From: an uncultured Mobiluncus sp.
GTDB taxonomy: Bacteria > Actinomycetota > Actinomycetes > Actinomycetales > Actinomycetaceae
Assembly: GCF_947087965.1 (NCBI RefSeq)
Contig: NZ_CAMUES010000002.1
Location: forward strand, 124,001-188,000
Length of the DNA stretch: 64,000 nucleotides
Direction: 5' to 3'
Positions 33,061 through 43,500 of this stretch are shown in pieces. The notes beneath the pieces were generated by a model that saw only the letters and a program-made list of their open reading frames with translations, was not told where the DNA came from and searched no databases. A program made the translations under genes and the position numbers. How positions within the stretch are numbered: the first letter of the stretch is position 1; each line of letters begins with the position of its first letter.

Positions 33061-34323
33061 CTACTTCACGTCTTCGAGATACTTATCGGAGTCGAAGTGG
33101 TTTTCACCGGCAAAGCTCTGGGCGATTTCCTTGTCGTTGTCGTCAATCTTTCCGCTAGAGAAACGAGCCATCAGCATAGCGATAGCTCCGTCACCAGTCA
33201 CGTTCGTGGCTGTCCCGAAGGGATCGAGGGCAATGTAGGACGCAATCATCAACGCAACTTGTGCATCGTTGAATCCCAGCATGGAGGACAAGATACCGGT
33301 CGCCGCCATAATCGCACCGCCGGGAACGCCCGGAGCTGCGACCATCGTGACACCCAGCATAAAGATAAAACCGACGAACTGGGCGAGACTAACCTTAATA
33401 TCGGAGGTCATGATGATGGCCAACGCAAAAGCGGTAATCTTCGAGGTTGATCCTGCCAGGTGAATGGTGGCGCATAGCGGCACTGTGAACGAAGCGACCG
33501 CGTCAGGAACACCAAGCTTCTTAACCTGGCGCAATGTCACCGGAATCGTCGCGGCAGACGAGGATGTCCCCAAAGCGGTTGCGTACGCGGGCAGCATCGT
33601 CACCAGAGCCTTGAACGGATTGACCCCGAAGGCCAAACCACCGACCAGGTACAGACTGACCAGGATAATGACCTCCAGTACCAAAACCAGGATGACCACC
33701 ACCGCCAGCACGGCGATAACGTTGTAGACCTCCCCGGTCTTTGTCATGTTGAGGAAGATACCAAAGATGTGAATCGGCAACAGGGGGATGATGACTTTTT
33801 CAATCAACTTAATGATGATGGCACGGAACTCCACGAAAGCGCGGCGCAACGTGCCGCGGGACACCATAGACAAACCGATGCCCATGATAAAGGACAAAAT
33901 GAGCGCCCCCAGTACGGAAATCGGGGCGGGAATCTCCAAAGTCACCGCCGGGGCAATGCTGGACGCCGAAGGATCCGTAACAGAAGCCAAGGAACCGTTG
34001 CGCAAAAAGTTGGGCAGTACGCTCTCAGAAATACCGTAGGTCAAGAACCCGGAATACATCGTCGAGATGTAGGCAACCAAAGCGGTCAACCCCAGCCACT
34101 TCGCGGAACCGGAACCGAGGTCAGCAATAGCGGGGGTCACCAGCCCGATAATAATGAGCGGGATACAGAAGTTCAGGAACTGACCAAACAAAGAATTGAA
34201 AGTGGCGAAAACCACAACGACGGGCTCGGGAACGAAAAGCCCGAAAACGATACCAAGGACAATCGCGATGACAACCCAGAGCAAGATGCCACCCTTTTTG
34301 AAAATATTCACAATAGACTGCAT
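33061..34323 (-). CDS. dicarboxylate/amino acid:cation symporter (DAACS family)
   Basis: The product is 420 residues from ATG 34323 (426 from GTG 34341). It has about eight hydrophobic spans plus hairpin loops. The family loop motifs are ATALGTSSSAATIPVTL (HP1-like, Ser-rich), NMTKTGEV-like contacts and GVPGGAIMAATGIL (HP2), then DPFGTATNVTGDG, which carries the Asp for the substrate amino group. It should take up glutamate, aspartate, C4-dicarboxylates or serine with Na+ or H+. TTTAAT lies 6 nt before ATG 34323, which is why I prefer that start, but neither start has a good RBS. The C-terminal ~35 residues are acidic and cytoplasmic. Confidence 0.88.
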   Translation of the reverse strand: MQSIVNIFKKGGILLWVVIAIVLGIVFGLFVPEPVVVVFATFNSLFGQFLNFCIPLIIIGLVTPAIADLGSGSAKWLGLTALVAYISTMYSGFLTYGISESVLPNFLRNGSLASVTDPSASSIAPAVTLEIPAPISVLGALILSFIMGIGLSMVSRGTLRRAFVEFRAIIIKLIEKVIIPLLPIHIFGIFLNMTKTGEVYNVIAVLAVVVILVLVLEVIILVSLYLVGGLAFGVNPFKALVTMLPAYATALGTSSSAATIPVTLRQVKKLGVPDAVASFTVPLCATIHLAGSTSKITAFALAIIMTSDIKVSLAQFVGFIFMLGVTMVAAPGVPGGAIMAATGILSSMLGFNDAQVALMIASYIALDPFGTATNVTGDGAIAMLMARFSSGKIDDNDKEIAQSFAGENHFDSDKYLEDVK

Positions 34324-34477
34324 TCCTGCATTAAACCACACTTTTTACTTACCATTTTCAGTCGGTCGCCTCACCTCCGCTAACCAGGACCCAGTGTGTG
34401 CAAACCTGTTGTTAACCGGATTCCGCTCGCTGGGGGTCTGACGGTCAATTCAGAGTAGTGATTGAAGCGGTTTTAAT

Positions 34478-34506
34478 TTGGATATGCCGGCAGTATCAAG
34501 TAGTAT
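34478..34506 (+). promoter_or_regulatory. promoter of rpsA
   Basis: TTGGAT (34478-34483) and TAGTAT (34501-34506) are 17 nt apart. This leaves a leader of about 100 nt before the rpsA ATG. Confidence 0.55.
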
Positions 34507-34610
34507 TGAGGCTTGGTGTTTTATCGCTTTAGGGTGGTTTATTCAGCCGTCTGGAAGTGATTCGACATCGGTAACTATTCCTACTACCTGACCTTGGAGT
34601 CACCAACTAA

Positions 34611-36083
34611 ATGTCCAATACTACTAATGTCCCTACTACTGTTCCTCAGGTTGCCATTAACGACATCGGCTCGACCGAGGACCTCATCAAAGAAATCGAC
34701 AAGACCATCAAGTACTTCAACGATGGCGATCTTGTCTCCGGTACTGTCGTGAAAGTTGATCGCGACGAAGTTTTGCTCGATATCGGTTACAAAACCGAAG
34801 GCGTTATTCTTTCCCGCGAGCTGTCCATTAAGCATGACGTGGACCCTGACGCGGAAGTCAAAGTTGGTGACGAAATCGAAGCTCTGGTCCTCCAAAAGGA
34901 AGACAAAGAAGGCCGTTTGCTGTTGTCCAAGAAGCGCGCTCAGTACGAACGCGCCTGGGGCGATATCGAAAAGGTCAAGCAGGAAGACGGGGTCGTCAAC
35001 GGCACCGTTATCGAGGTTGTCAAGGGCGGCTTGATTATTGATATCGGTCTGCGCGGATTCCTGCCGGCCTCCCTGGTGGAAATGCGCCGAGTGCGCGACC
35101 TGCAGCCTTACATTGGCCGTCAGCTGGAAACCAAGATCATTGAGTTGGACAAGAACCGCAACAACGTGGTCTTGTCCCGCCGCGCTTTCTTGGAACAGAC
35201 CCAGTCCGAGGTGCGTACTACGTTCCTGTCTACCTTGCAAAAGGGTCAGGTTCGCAAGGGCGTGGTGTCCTCCATCGTCAACTTCGGCGCGTTCGTCGAT
35301 TTGGGCGGGGTGGACGGCCTGGTGCACGTGTCCGAACTGTCCTGGAAGCACATTGATCACCCCTCCGAGGTAGTGCAGGTCGGCCAGGAAGTCACCGTGG
35401 AAGTTCTTGACGTTGACTTTGATCGTGAACGCGTGTCCCTGTCCTTGAAGGCTACTCAGGAAGATCCGTGGCAGACCTTTGCTCGTACCCACAAGATCGG
35501 TCAAATCGTTCCTGGTAAGGTCACCAAGTTGGTGCCTTTCGGCGTCTTTGTCCGGGTCGAGGACGGTATCGAGGGCCTGGTGCACGTGTCCGAGTTGGCC
35601 ACCCGTCACGTGGAAGTTCCCGAACAGGTTGCCAAGATTGGTGATGAAATCTTTGTCAAGGTTATCGATATTGACCTCGAACGCCGCCGTATCTCGCTGT
35701 CCTTGAAGCAGGCTAACGAGGGGCTGGACGTGACTTCTGACGACTTCGATCCTTCGCTTTACGGTATGTCTGCCGAATACGACGCTGAGGGCAACTACAA
35801 GTACCCCGAGGGCTTCGATCCGGAAACGAATGAGTGGATGGAAGGCTACGAAGAACAGCGCGCAGCTTGGGAAACCTCCTATGCCGCGGCTCAGGCTCGT
35901 TTTGAAGCCCACAAGGAACAGGTTAAGGTTGCTCAGGAAGCCGACAAGGAAGCTGCTATCGCTCAGGGCGTAGCTGAACAGACTTCCTATAGCTCCACCA
36001 CCGAGGAAGAAGCTGATACCTCAGGTACCTTGGCCGATGACGAGGCTTTGGCGGCGCTGCGCGACAAGTTGGCCGGAGAGTAA
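34611..36083 (+). CDS. rpsA: 30S ribosomal protein S1
   Basis: The product is 490 residues. Four S1 RNA-binding domains span about residues 40-370: GDLVSGTVVKVDRDEVLLDIG, then DGVVNGTVIEVVKGGLIIDIG, then KGVVSSIVNFGAFVDLGGVDG and PGKVTKLVPFGVFVRVEDGIEG, each closing with VSLSLK-like strands. This four-domain form with an acidic C-terminal tail is that of actinobacteria. It helps 30S subunits bind structured or leadered mRNA. Codons are strongly biased, as expected for a highly expressed gene. It sits at the end of the pdtaR-polA block as in mycobacteria and ends at a strong terminator. Confidence 0.97.
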   Translation: MSNTTNVPTTVPQVAINDIGSTEDLIKEIDKTIKYFNDGDLVSGTVVKVDRDEVLLDIGYKTEGVILSRELSIKHDVDPDAEVKVGDEIEALVLQKEDKEGRLLLSKKRAQYERAWGDIEKVKQEDGVVNGTVIEVVKGGLIIDIGLRGFLPASLVEMRRVRDLQPYIGRQLETKIIELDKNRNNVVLSRRAFLEQTQSEVRTTFLSTLQKGQVRKGVVSSIVNFGAFVDLGGVDGLVHVSELSWKHIDHPSEVVQVGQEVTVEVLDVDFDRERVSLSLKATQEDPWQTFARTHKIGQIVPGKVTKLVPFGVFVRVEDGIEGLVHVSELATRHVEVPEQVAKIGDEIFVKVIDIDLERRRISLSLKQANEGLDVTSDDFDPSLYGMSAEYDAEGNYKYPEGFDPETNEWMEGYEEQRAAWETSYAAAQARFEAHKEQVKVAQEADKEAAIAQGVAEQTSYSSTTEEEADTSGTLADDEALAALRDKLAGE

Positions 36084-36130
36084 AGCTCTCGGAGATTCCC
36101 GCGCGGCTGGACAGCCAGCAATAATTTCAT

Positions 36131-36169
36131 AAGTGATGCGGAGACCGCTGGGTCTCCGCATCACTTTTA
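36131..36169 (+). terminator. rpsA terminator
   Basis: AAGTGATGCGGAGACC pairs perfectly with GGTCTCCGCATCACTT (16 bp) around GCTG, followed by TT. Confidence 0.92.
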
Positions 36170-36307
36170 GGCTCGATTTTTGCACCAGCAATTGGCCACA
36201 TTTCCCTGCGGCGTGGCTTAAGCTGAGAAATACTACGGTATTTGATGACCGGACGAAATATTTAGCACCGCCAGAATTTTGAGCGTAGCACAGAGAGGTT
36301 ACTTGTC

Positions 36308-37483
36308 GTGAAAATTGTTATTGCCCCGGATTCGTTTAAGGGTTCTTTGTCCGCCGCGGAAGCAGTAGCTGCGATGAAACGCGGGGTTGAAGCAATTTTT
36401 CCCGAAGCCGAAACTGTAGCGGTGCCGGTGGCTGATGGTGGAGAAGGTACCGCCGCAGTCATGCTGAACGCTTATGGCGGAGAAGTTAAGACCGCAAAGA
36501 CGGTAGATGCCCTGGGGCGTGAACGGGAGGGTGAATTTACCTGGATTCCGGCGCGGCGGATGGTCGTGCTGGATACCGCTGAAGCCTGCGGGATTATGTA
36601 CATTTCCATGCTGGAACGCAACATTATGGAATCCAACACCGAAGGTGTGGGGATGTTGCTGAAAGCCGCGTTGGACTTGGATCCCGAAACTATCGTGGTC
36701 GGTTTGGGCGGTTCTGCGACCAATGATGGCGGCTGGGGCATGATGCATAATCTCGGCGCAAAACTATTTGACGAGGCCGGTCAAGAGCTCGAACCAAAAG
36801 TTCATGTTTTGGCTAACGCCGCCCGCCTGGATTTATCCGGGATGGATCCGCGCTTGAGCAAAGTAAGGATTGTGGCCGCGAACGACGTGCGTAACCCGCT
36901 GACCGGTTCCAGCGGGGCGTCTGCCTCTTTCGGTCCGCAAAAGGGCGCCAAGCCGCTGCAGTTGGGTAAGCTCGATCGCTGCCTTAAGAATTGGGGCCGG
37001 CTGTTAGAAGAGACTACCGGTACCAAAGTGGCAGACGTGGAGGGTGCTGGCGCCGCTGGAGGTATGGGAGCCGCTTTCCTTGCTTTGGGTGCTGAGAATC
37101 GCCACGGTTTCGAGATTGTAGCCGAAGCGACGAAACTTAACGAAGCTATGGAAGGTGCCGACCTGGTGCTGACCGGCGAGGGTCAGCTCGACCGACAAAC
37201 TCAACGCGGCAAGACGCCCTGGGGTGTGGCACAGTTGGCTCGCCAGCACGGTATTCCCGCCTTGGCATTTACCGCGCGTCTCGGCTTGGGACACGAGATT
37301 TTGTTGCAGGACGGATTCACCGCGATTATTCCCATCATGCACCAGGCAATGACTGGTGAAAAAGCCGCTATCGACAAAGCCTCTATCTTGTTGGAGGACG
37401 CGGTCACTTTAACTTTGCAGCTGATGACGGTGGGGGCGAATCCCGCTATCAGTGACATTTTGTTGAAAGCACTTGATGATTAA
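36308..37483 (+). CDS. glycerate kinase
   Basis: The product is 391 residues of the GarK/GlxK (type I) family. It opens with KIVIAPDSFKGSLSAAEAV, then has PVADGGEGT, LGGSATNDGG and the ending region LTGEGQLDRQTQRGK. It phosphorylates D-glycerate to 2- or 3-phosphoglycerate with ATP, feeding glycolysis from glyoxylate or serine breakdown. GTG 36308 follows GAGAGG. It overlaps the start of coaE by 8 nt and is likely in one operon with coaE and uvrB. Confidence 0.93.
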   Translation: MKIVIAPDSFKGSLSAAEAVAAMKRGVEAIFPEAETVAVPVADGGEGTAAVMLNAYGGEVKTAKTVDALGREREGEFTWIPARRMVVLDTAEACGIMYISMLERNIMESNTEGVGMLLKAALDLDPETIVVGLGGSATNDGGWGMMHNLGAKLFDEAGQELEPKVHVLANAARLDLSGMDPRLSKVRIVAANDVRNPLTGSSGASASFGPQKGAKPLQLGKLDRCLKNWGRLLEETTGTKVADVEGAGAAGGMGAAFLALGAENRHGFEIVAEATKLNEAMEGADLVLTGEGQLDRQTQRGKTPWGVAQLARQHGIPALAFTARLGLGHEILLQDGFTAIIPIMHQAMTGEKAAIDKASILLEDAVTLTLQLMTVGANPAISDILLKALDD

Positions 37484-38168
37484 TCAGCTGCGTGAGTTTT
37501 CCGTTCCGGAGAATCGTGCCCTAAAAGTCGGTATCAGCGGCGGTATCGGTTCGGGGAAAACAACGTTCACCAACTGTTTAGCTGCTCTCGGTGGAGTTCG
37601 CTTTGACGCGGATGAGGTGTTGCGTGCCGCAACTGGTCCGCAGGGGAGCGCTACGGCACAAATCCAGGACGCGTTTGGTGCATCAGTGTGTGCCGGAGGT
37701 GAACTCAATCGCGGCGCCCTGGCGCAGCTCATCTTTTCCGACCCCGCCGCAAAAGCCCGTCTGGAAGGTATCTTGCACCCCTTGGTATGGGAGGAAATGG
37801 ACCGGGTGTTAGCTCGACTGGAACCGGGAGACGTGCTGGTGGCAGAGATTCCTCTGTTGACCGAAACCGGTAACCACACCCGTTTCGACTGCTGTGTCAT
37901 GGTGGATGCTCCTATGGAAGTGCGCCTCGCGCGCCTCACCCGAGACCGTCAACTGACCGAAGCACAGGCTCGGGCGCGGATTGATGCCCAAGCCAGCCGG
38001 GACCAGCGAGAGGCTATCGCGACGTTCTGGGTGGACAACTGCACAACGCCCGCAGACCTCGATGCGGACGCGGCTGCACTCTGGAAGATTCTGTCCGACC
38101 GCCCGATGCCGGAGGTTTCAGACTTTGTAAAGCGCGGTGGCTCGGATTTGCCTACACTGGGACTATGA
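37476..38168 (+). CDS. coaE: dephospho-CoA kinase
   Basis: The product is 230 residues. The P-loop ISGGIGSGKTTF near residue 24, the Asp of FDADEVLRA, the LHPLVWEEM segment and the LID region RLTRDRQLTEAQARARI are all present. It performs the last step of coenzyme A synthesis. An N-terminal extension of ~16 residues precedes the core. The C-terminal ~30 residues are not conserved as far as I can see. Translation overlaps with glycerate kinase before it and uvrB after it (ATGA). Confidence 0.95.
   Translation: MINQLREFSVPENRALKVGISGGIGSGKTTFTNCLAALGGVRFDADEVLRAATGPQGSATAQIQDAFGASVCAGGELNRGALAQLIFSDPAAKARLEGILHPLVWEEMDRVLARLEPGDVLVAEIPLLTETGNHTRFDCCVMVDAPMEVRLARLTRDRQLTEAQARARIDAQASRDQREAIATFWVDNCTTPADLDADAAALWKILSDRPMPEVSDFVKRGGSDLPTLGL
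38153..38158 (+). promoter_or_regulatory. -10 box TACACT for a leaderless uvrB transcript
   Basis: TACACT lies inside the end of coaE and ends 6 nt before the uvrB ATG (38165). It would give uvrB its own start besides read-through. No LexA box was seen near it. Confidence 0.45.
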
Positions 38169-40336
38169 CTGAAAAAAAGGCGCTACCTCGCGATTTGGTG
38201 GAAAATCCAATTCCATTGGAAGTCGTCAGCGAATACACCCCCTCCGGGGACCAGCCGGAAGCCATCGCAGAGCTCGCTGAGAGAATCAATGCCGGTGAAA
38301 AAGATGTCGTGCTGTTGGGGGCAACCGGCACCGGCAAGACCGCCACCACCGCTTGGCTCATCGAAAAACTGCAGCGCCCCACCCTTGTGCTGGAACCGAA
38401 CAAAACATTAGCAGCCCAACTGACCGCCGAGTTCCGCGAACTGTTACCAAAGAACGCTGTGGAATACTTCGTGTCGTATTACGACTACTACCAGCCCGAA
38501 GCCTACGTGCCACAAACCGATACCTATATCGAAAAGGATTCCTCTATCAACGATGAAGTGGAACGTCTGCGGCACTCGGCCACAAACTCGCTGCTGACAC
38601 GCCGTGACGTAGTGGTTGTTTCCTCGGTATCGTGCATCTACGGTTTGGGCACGCCGGAAGAGTACGTGTCGCGTGGCATTCACCTGACTCGAGGGATGCA
38701 GATCGGGCGTCAAGACCTCATTAAACGATTCGTGCAGATGCAGTACAACCGTAATGACGTGGAGTTTACGCGGGGCAATTTTCGGGTGCGTGGGGACACC
38801 ATCGACATTATTCCCATGTATGAAGAACTCGGGGTGCGGGTGGAAATGTTCGGCGACGAGATTGACGCCCTGGCTTTGCTGCATCCCGTGACTGGGGCGA
38901 CTTTGCACGAAGTGGACGAAATCTATGTGTTCCCTGCCTCGCACTACGTCGCCGGTCCCGAACGCATGGAACGCGCTTTGGCTGGTATTGAGAGCGAACT
39001 GGAAGAGCGCTGCAAATGGTTTCACGATCAGGGCAAACTGTTGGAAGAACAGCGCCTCAGGATGCGTACCACCTACGACTTGGAGATGTTGCGCCAGATT
39101 GGGATGTGTGCAGGTGTTGAGAACTATTCCCTGCATATTGACGGCCGGCAGCCGGGAGAGCCTCCACACACCTTACTGGATTACTTCCCGGATGATTTCT
39201 TGCTGGTCATTGACGAGTCACACGTCACGGTGCCCCAGATTGGTGGCATGTTTGAAGGTGATATGTCACGGAAACGCACCCTGGTGGATTTCGGGTTCCG
39301 ACTGCCCTCCGCGATGGATAACCGGCCCTTGAAATGGGAGGAATTCCAGGATCGCATCGGGCAAACGGTGTATCTGTCCGCCACCCCGGGGGACTATGAA
39401 CTGGGTCTCAGCGATGGGGTAGTGGAACAGATTATTCGTCCGACTGGCTTGGTCGACCCCAAGATTGTGGTGAAACCGGTGGAGGGCCAGATTGACGACT
39501 TGATGGAACAGATTCGCCAGCGCACCGAAGCTGATGAGCGAGTGCTGGTGACCACGCTAACCAAACGCATGGCCGAGGACCTGACTAAATACTTGGCTCA
39601 GCGCGGAATCAGGGTCGAATACCTGCACTCGGATGTGGATACGCTCCGCCGAGTGGAGCTGCTGCGTTCCTTGCGTCAAGGTGAATTTGATGTGTTGGTG
39701 GGTATCAACTTGCTGCGCGAGGGTCTGGATTTGCCCGAAGTGTCGCTGGTTTCGATTTTGGATGCCGACAAGCAAGGGTTCTTGCGTTCCACGAAGTCTC
39801 TGATTCAAACGGTTGGGCGCGCCGCCCGTAATGTCCACGGGGAAGTCCATATGTACGCTGACGCGGTTTCTGACGCGATGCGGGAAGCCATCGATGAAAC
39901 TGAGCGACGTCGCCATAAGCAGATTGCGTATAACGAAGCTCACGGTATCGATCCGCAGCCGCTACGCAAGAAGATCTCTGACGTGACCGACATGCTGGCA
40001 CGCGAAGATATTGACACCGCAGAGTTGTTGGGAACCGGGTATCGCCAGCCTGATCAAAAGCCTTCTGCCGCGGCCCGCAGCGCAGCTCAGGATGCCGCGG
40101 CAGCCCGCGCGGCGCTGGAGGTCATCAGCCGAGCGCGAGCCAATGCGGCAGAGGACCGGCCAGCTCAGCATGGCGCGGATGACGATAGTGTGGACTTGGT
40201 TTCTCTGGTCGCGGAGCTGACCGACCAGATGCATGCGGCTGCCAGTGAGCTACGGTTTGAGCTGGCAGCTCGGCTGCGTGATGAAATTGCCGATCTAAAG
40301 AAAGAAATCCGCCGCGGGAAAGCCCTGGGCAACTAG
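38165..40336 (+). CDS. uvrB: excinuclease ABC subunit B
   Basis: The product is 723 residues, full length. Walker A GATGTGKT is near residue 53, the beta-hairpin region YYDYYQPEAYVP follows, then the helicase motifs TLVDFGFRLPSA, TVYLSATPGDYE, YLHSDVDTLRR, GINLLREGLDLPEV and QTVGRAARN. The C-terminal UvrC-binding domain (LRFELAARLRDEIADLK) is intact. It loads with UvrA on DNA damage and positions UvrC. An Ala-rich linker of ~80 residues lies before the last domain. uvrA is 10 kb downstream in the same direction. Confidence 0.97.
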   Translation: MTEKKALPRDLVENPIPLEVVSEYTPSGDQPEAIAELAERINAGEKDVVLLGATGTGKTATTAWLIEKLQRPTLVLEPNKTLAAQLTAEFRELLPKNAVEYFVSYYDYYQPEAYVPQTDTYIEKDSSINDEVERLRHSATNSLLTRRDVVVVSSVSCIYGLGTPEEYVSRGIHLTRGMQIGRQDLIKRFVQMQYNRNDVEFTRGNFRVRGDTIDIIPMYEELGVRVEMFGDEIDALALLHPVTGATLHEVDEIYVFPASHYVAGPERMERALAGIESELEERCKWFHDQGKLLEEQRLRMRTTYDLEMLRQIGMCAGVENYSLHIDGRQPGEPPHTLLDYFPDDFLLVIDESHVTVPQIGGMFEGDMSRKRTLVDFGFRLPSAMDNRPLKWEEFQDRIGQTVYLSATPGDYELGLSDGVVEQIIRPTGLVDPKIVVKPVEGQIDDLMEQIRQRTEADERVLVTTLTKRMAEDLTKYLAQRGIRVEYLHSDVDTLRRVELLRSLRQGEFDVLVGINLLREGLDLPEVSLVSILDADKQGFLRSTKSLIQTVGRAARNVHGEVHMYADAVSDAMREAIDETERRRHKQIAYNEAHGIDPQPLRKKISDVTDMLAREDIDTAELLGTGYRQPDQKPSAAARSAAQDAAAARAALEVISRARANAAEDRPAQHGADDDSVDLVSLVAELTDQMHAAASELRFELAARLRDEIADLKKEIRRGKALGN

Positions 40337-40454
40337 TGTTTCGGGTCGTGTTACGGGTTATTGTTAGCAGCAAAGGTCGGCCGGGTTGGCTTAGTTTCGC
40401 CAGTTTTGTGCCCCGGTTGCTGGCGGGGTCGAGTATGCAAATGAACTGAACAGA

Positions 40455-40485
40455 CCGGTGGCTGCTGAATATCAGCAGCCACCGG
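40455..40485. terminator. hairpin between convergent uvrB and putA
   Basis: CCGGTGGCTGCTGA pairs perfectly with TCAGCAGCCACCGG (14 bp) around ATA. It is likely bidirectional. Confidence 0.8.
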
Positions 40486-40522
40486 ATGTATTAAGTTATG
40501 AGTTCAAAGCCCGAACGGTGGA

Positions 40523-43500
40523 TTAGTAGTCCACCACGTGGTCCTCAAGGATGCCCTTGGTAATCGGGGTGGGATCGCCAAAGCGGTGGTTCGTCAAGGC
40601 AACCGCCTGTTCGTGGAGGAACGGAATCATTTCGACCCGACCGGAATAGGTGACCGGGTGATCCCAGATAGCGATGTCAACAGAACCGTCGATAGCTTCA
40701 GCGACCTTGGTCCGAGTTTCACCGATGATACGAATTCGCCCGTCATAGCCGGCATCGTGAGCAGCCCAGCTCCGTGCCCAGTTCAACCAGGCGGCTTCAT
40801 CTTGAACCATCACACTGACGCCGTGCTGGGAGGCAAAACCAGCCAGGCCAGGGGTCAACGGCTTGGCGGTGGAAACCGTAATCTTGGAACCCACCAGCAA
40901 ACCGGAGTGCAGCACGTGGGCAATCTCCCAGTTCTTGACGTTTTCACCGAAACGCACGATAACCGGAACGGGCAGGCAACGGAAAATGTTGCGTTCCACT
41001 CCGAGCTGAGACGGATCGCGATTAACCTGGAAATCCTGAGCATAAGCGGTTTCATCGCCAGCCAACGACTTCTCAAGTTTGTCCTGGTCTCCGATTTCAT
41101 CGGCCAGCGCAGTCAATTCCCTCGCTAAGGTGCCGGAAGCTGAACCGGAAATGTCGCTCAAGGTGGCGTCGTCCGGGTTCCATTCACCCAAAGCGTACAG
41201 GTAGGAGGGACCGCCGGCCTTGGAACCGGCACCCACGACCGAACGCTTCCAGCCGCCAAACGGTTGACGGCGCACGATTGCACCGGTAATACCGCGGTTG
41301 ATGTAGGCATTACCGACCTGAACGTGATCGAGCCAGTACTTGATTTCGTCCGGATTCAGGGTGTGAATACCGCCGGTCAAACCGTATTCAACCTGGTTTT
41401 GCAACTCGACAGCTTCTTCCAAAGTGTCGCAGCGCATCACGCCCAAAATCGGTCCGAAGTATTCGGTCATGTGGTACTCGCTGCCGGGTTTCACATTAGC
41501 GCGCACGCCGGGGCTCCACAGCCGCCCGGAATCATCGAGTTCTTTGGGCTTGACTGCCCAGCTCTGGCCGGGCTCCAACTGAGTCAAGCCGCGCATCAGC
41601 TTTTCGCCGGGCTTTTCCACGACCGGCCCCATCTGGATACCCAAATCCCACGGGTAGCCAACTTTCAGGGACTGTACCGCGTCAATCAACTGATTGTGGA
41701 AACGCTTGGAATTGCCAACTGTACCAACCAAAATGACCAAAGAGGCGGCCGAACACTTTTGTCCCGCGTGACCAAACGCACTTGTGACAACGTCCTTCAC
41801 CGCCAGGTCAAGGTCAGCCGAAGGGGTGACGATGATGGCGTTCTTGCCGGAAGTCTCGGCCAGCAGGCCCAGATCAGGGCGCCAGGAGCGGAACATTTGG
41901 GCAGTTTCGATGCCGCCGGTCAGAATGACGCGTTCCACCCGCGAATCGGTGACCAGAATCTTGCCCAGGTCGTGATTGGCCAGGGTTACCAGCTGCAACA
42001 CGTCCTTAGGAACGCCGGCTTCCCACAGGCATTCCGCGAGCAACGCCCCACAGCGGCGAGCGGGGGTAGCTGGCTTCAAAATAACCGGAGAACCAGCCGC
42101 CAAACCGGCAATGGTCGAACCGCCGGGAATAGCCACCGGGAAGTTCCACGGTGGCGTCACCACGGTAATCTTGGCGGGAGTGAACTTGGCCCCGGCTACC
42201 TTCGACATGGCGATAGCCTCATCGGCGTAATAGTGGGCGTAATCAACGGCCTCGGATACTTCCACATCGCCCTGGTCAAGGGCTTTACCGGCTTCGGAAC
42301 CCATCACTTCGATAAACTCGGCACGATGTTGGCTCATGATAACACCGGCGCGGTGCAGAATCTCGCCGCGTTCCTCCGGGCTGAGCGCCCACCACTTCGC
42401 GCCACCTTCCTCAGCTCGCTTCAGTACACCCTGCAATTCGCCTTCGTTGTTAATCTTGGAGGCATCGACCGTGTCTTGACCAAGCTGAGAATCCTGCATC
42501 TTGGCGGCAATCGCCTCACCCCACGCCACGTTGCCCGGCAGGGACGGATCGGAATCCGGAACGTTGCGGAACGCCCACTTACCGGAATCGTCCTGGACCA
42601 GTTTGGCCAGTTCTTCAGCGGTTTCGTGGTTGCGGTCTTGATGACGTCGCGGCCCGAACTCCAGGTCATTGACCATGGAAATAGCTTTCTCGAAGCGGTT
42701 GCGTTCCCGTTCGTACATAGCTTGGTTCGTGGTCAGCTCAAAAGCCGCGCTCATGAAGTTTTCTTCCGCGGCAATCTCTTCCAGACGACGCACCAGGTAG
42801 CTGATGGCGACATCGAATTCCTCGGGGTGCACCACGGGAACGTAGTACAACAACGGACCGGTGTCCTCCATGACTGCGCGAGCCATGGAGCTGTTCATAC
42901 CCGTCAGCATCTCGAACTCGCAGCCGTGGTTTTGGAACACCCCGCGCTTATTGGCAAGCTCGTAAGCAAAACCAGCGGTAAACACGTTCATACCAGCCAC
43001 GCCGATACGAATGTTCCGAGTATGCTCAGGGGTCAACGCATAGTTGAGGATACGCATATAGTTTGCGTCAGTGTGCTGCTTTGAGGGCTGCGGGGTCATC
43101 GGCCAGCCGTGCATCATGGCGTCAACGTGTTCCATAGACAGGTTCGCTCCTTTGACCACACGGACCTTGACGCGGGCTCCGCCGCTTTCGACGCGTTTCG
43201 CGGCCCAAGCTTGTAGGTCTTGCATGGCTCCCAGCGAATCCGGCAGGTAAGCCTGAAGCACGATACCGGCCTCCAGATTCTTGAACTCCTCGCGGTCCAG
43301 CAGCTGCTTGAACACATCGATGGTCATGTGCAGGTCGTGGTATTCCTCCATGTCCAAGTTGATGAACTTCTTGGGGCTAAACTTGTTGGCTTCCCGATAA
43401 AGCGGCAACAGGTTTTCGACTGCGTAAGCCACCATGTTCTGGTAGTCCCAGGCAATGTGCGGTCCGGTTACGGCGGAAACTTTGATAGAAACGTAGTCCA

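Noticed and set aside
34584..35912. 442-codon open frame on the minus strand opposite rpsA
   Set aside because: rpsA on the plus strand is certain; the antisense frame has low-complexity His/Asp/Gln content and no motif.
38100..38180. LexA control of uvrB (and of uvrA near 50300)
   Set aside because: I looked for GAAC-N4-GTTC at both promoters and saw none; only umuD has a clear box.
41264..43084. 606-codon open frame on the plus strand opposite putA
   Set aside because: It is antisense to the conserved PutA coding sequence, has no family motif and no RBS, and is His/Gln/Arg-rich, as expected for a shadow of a biased codon pattern.
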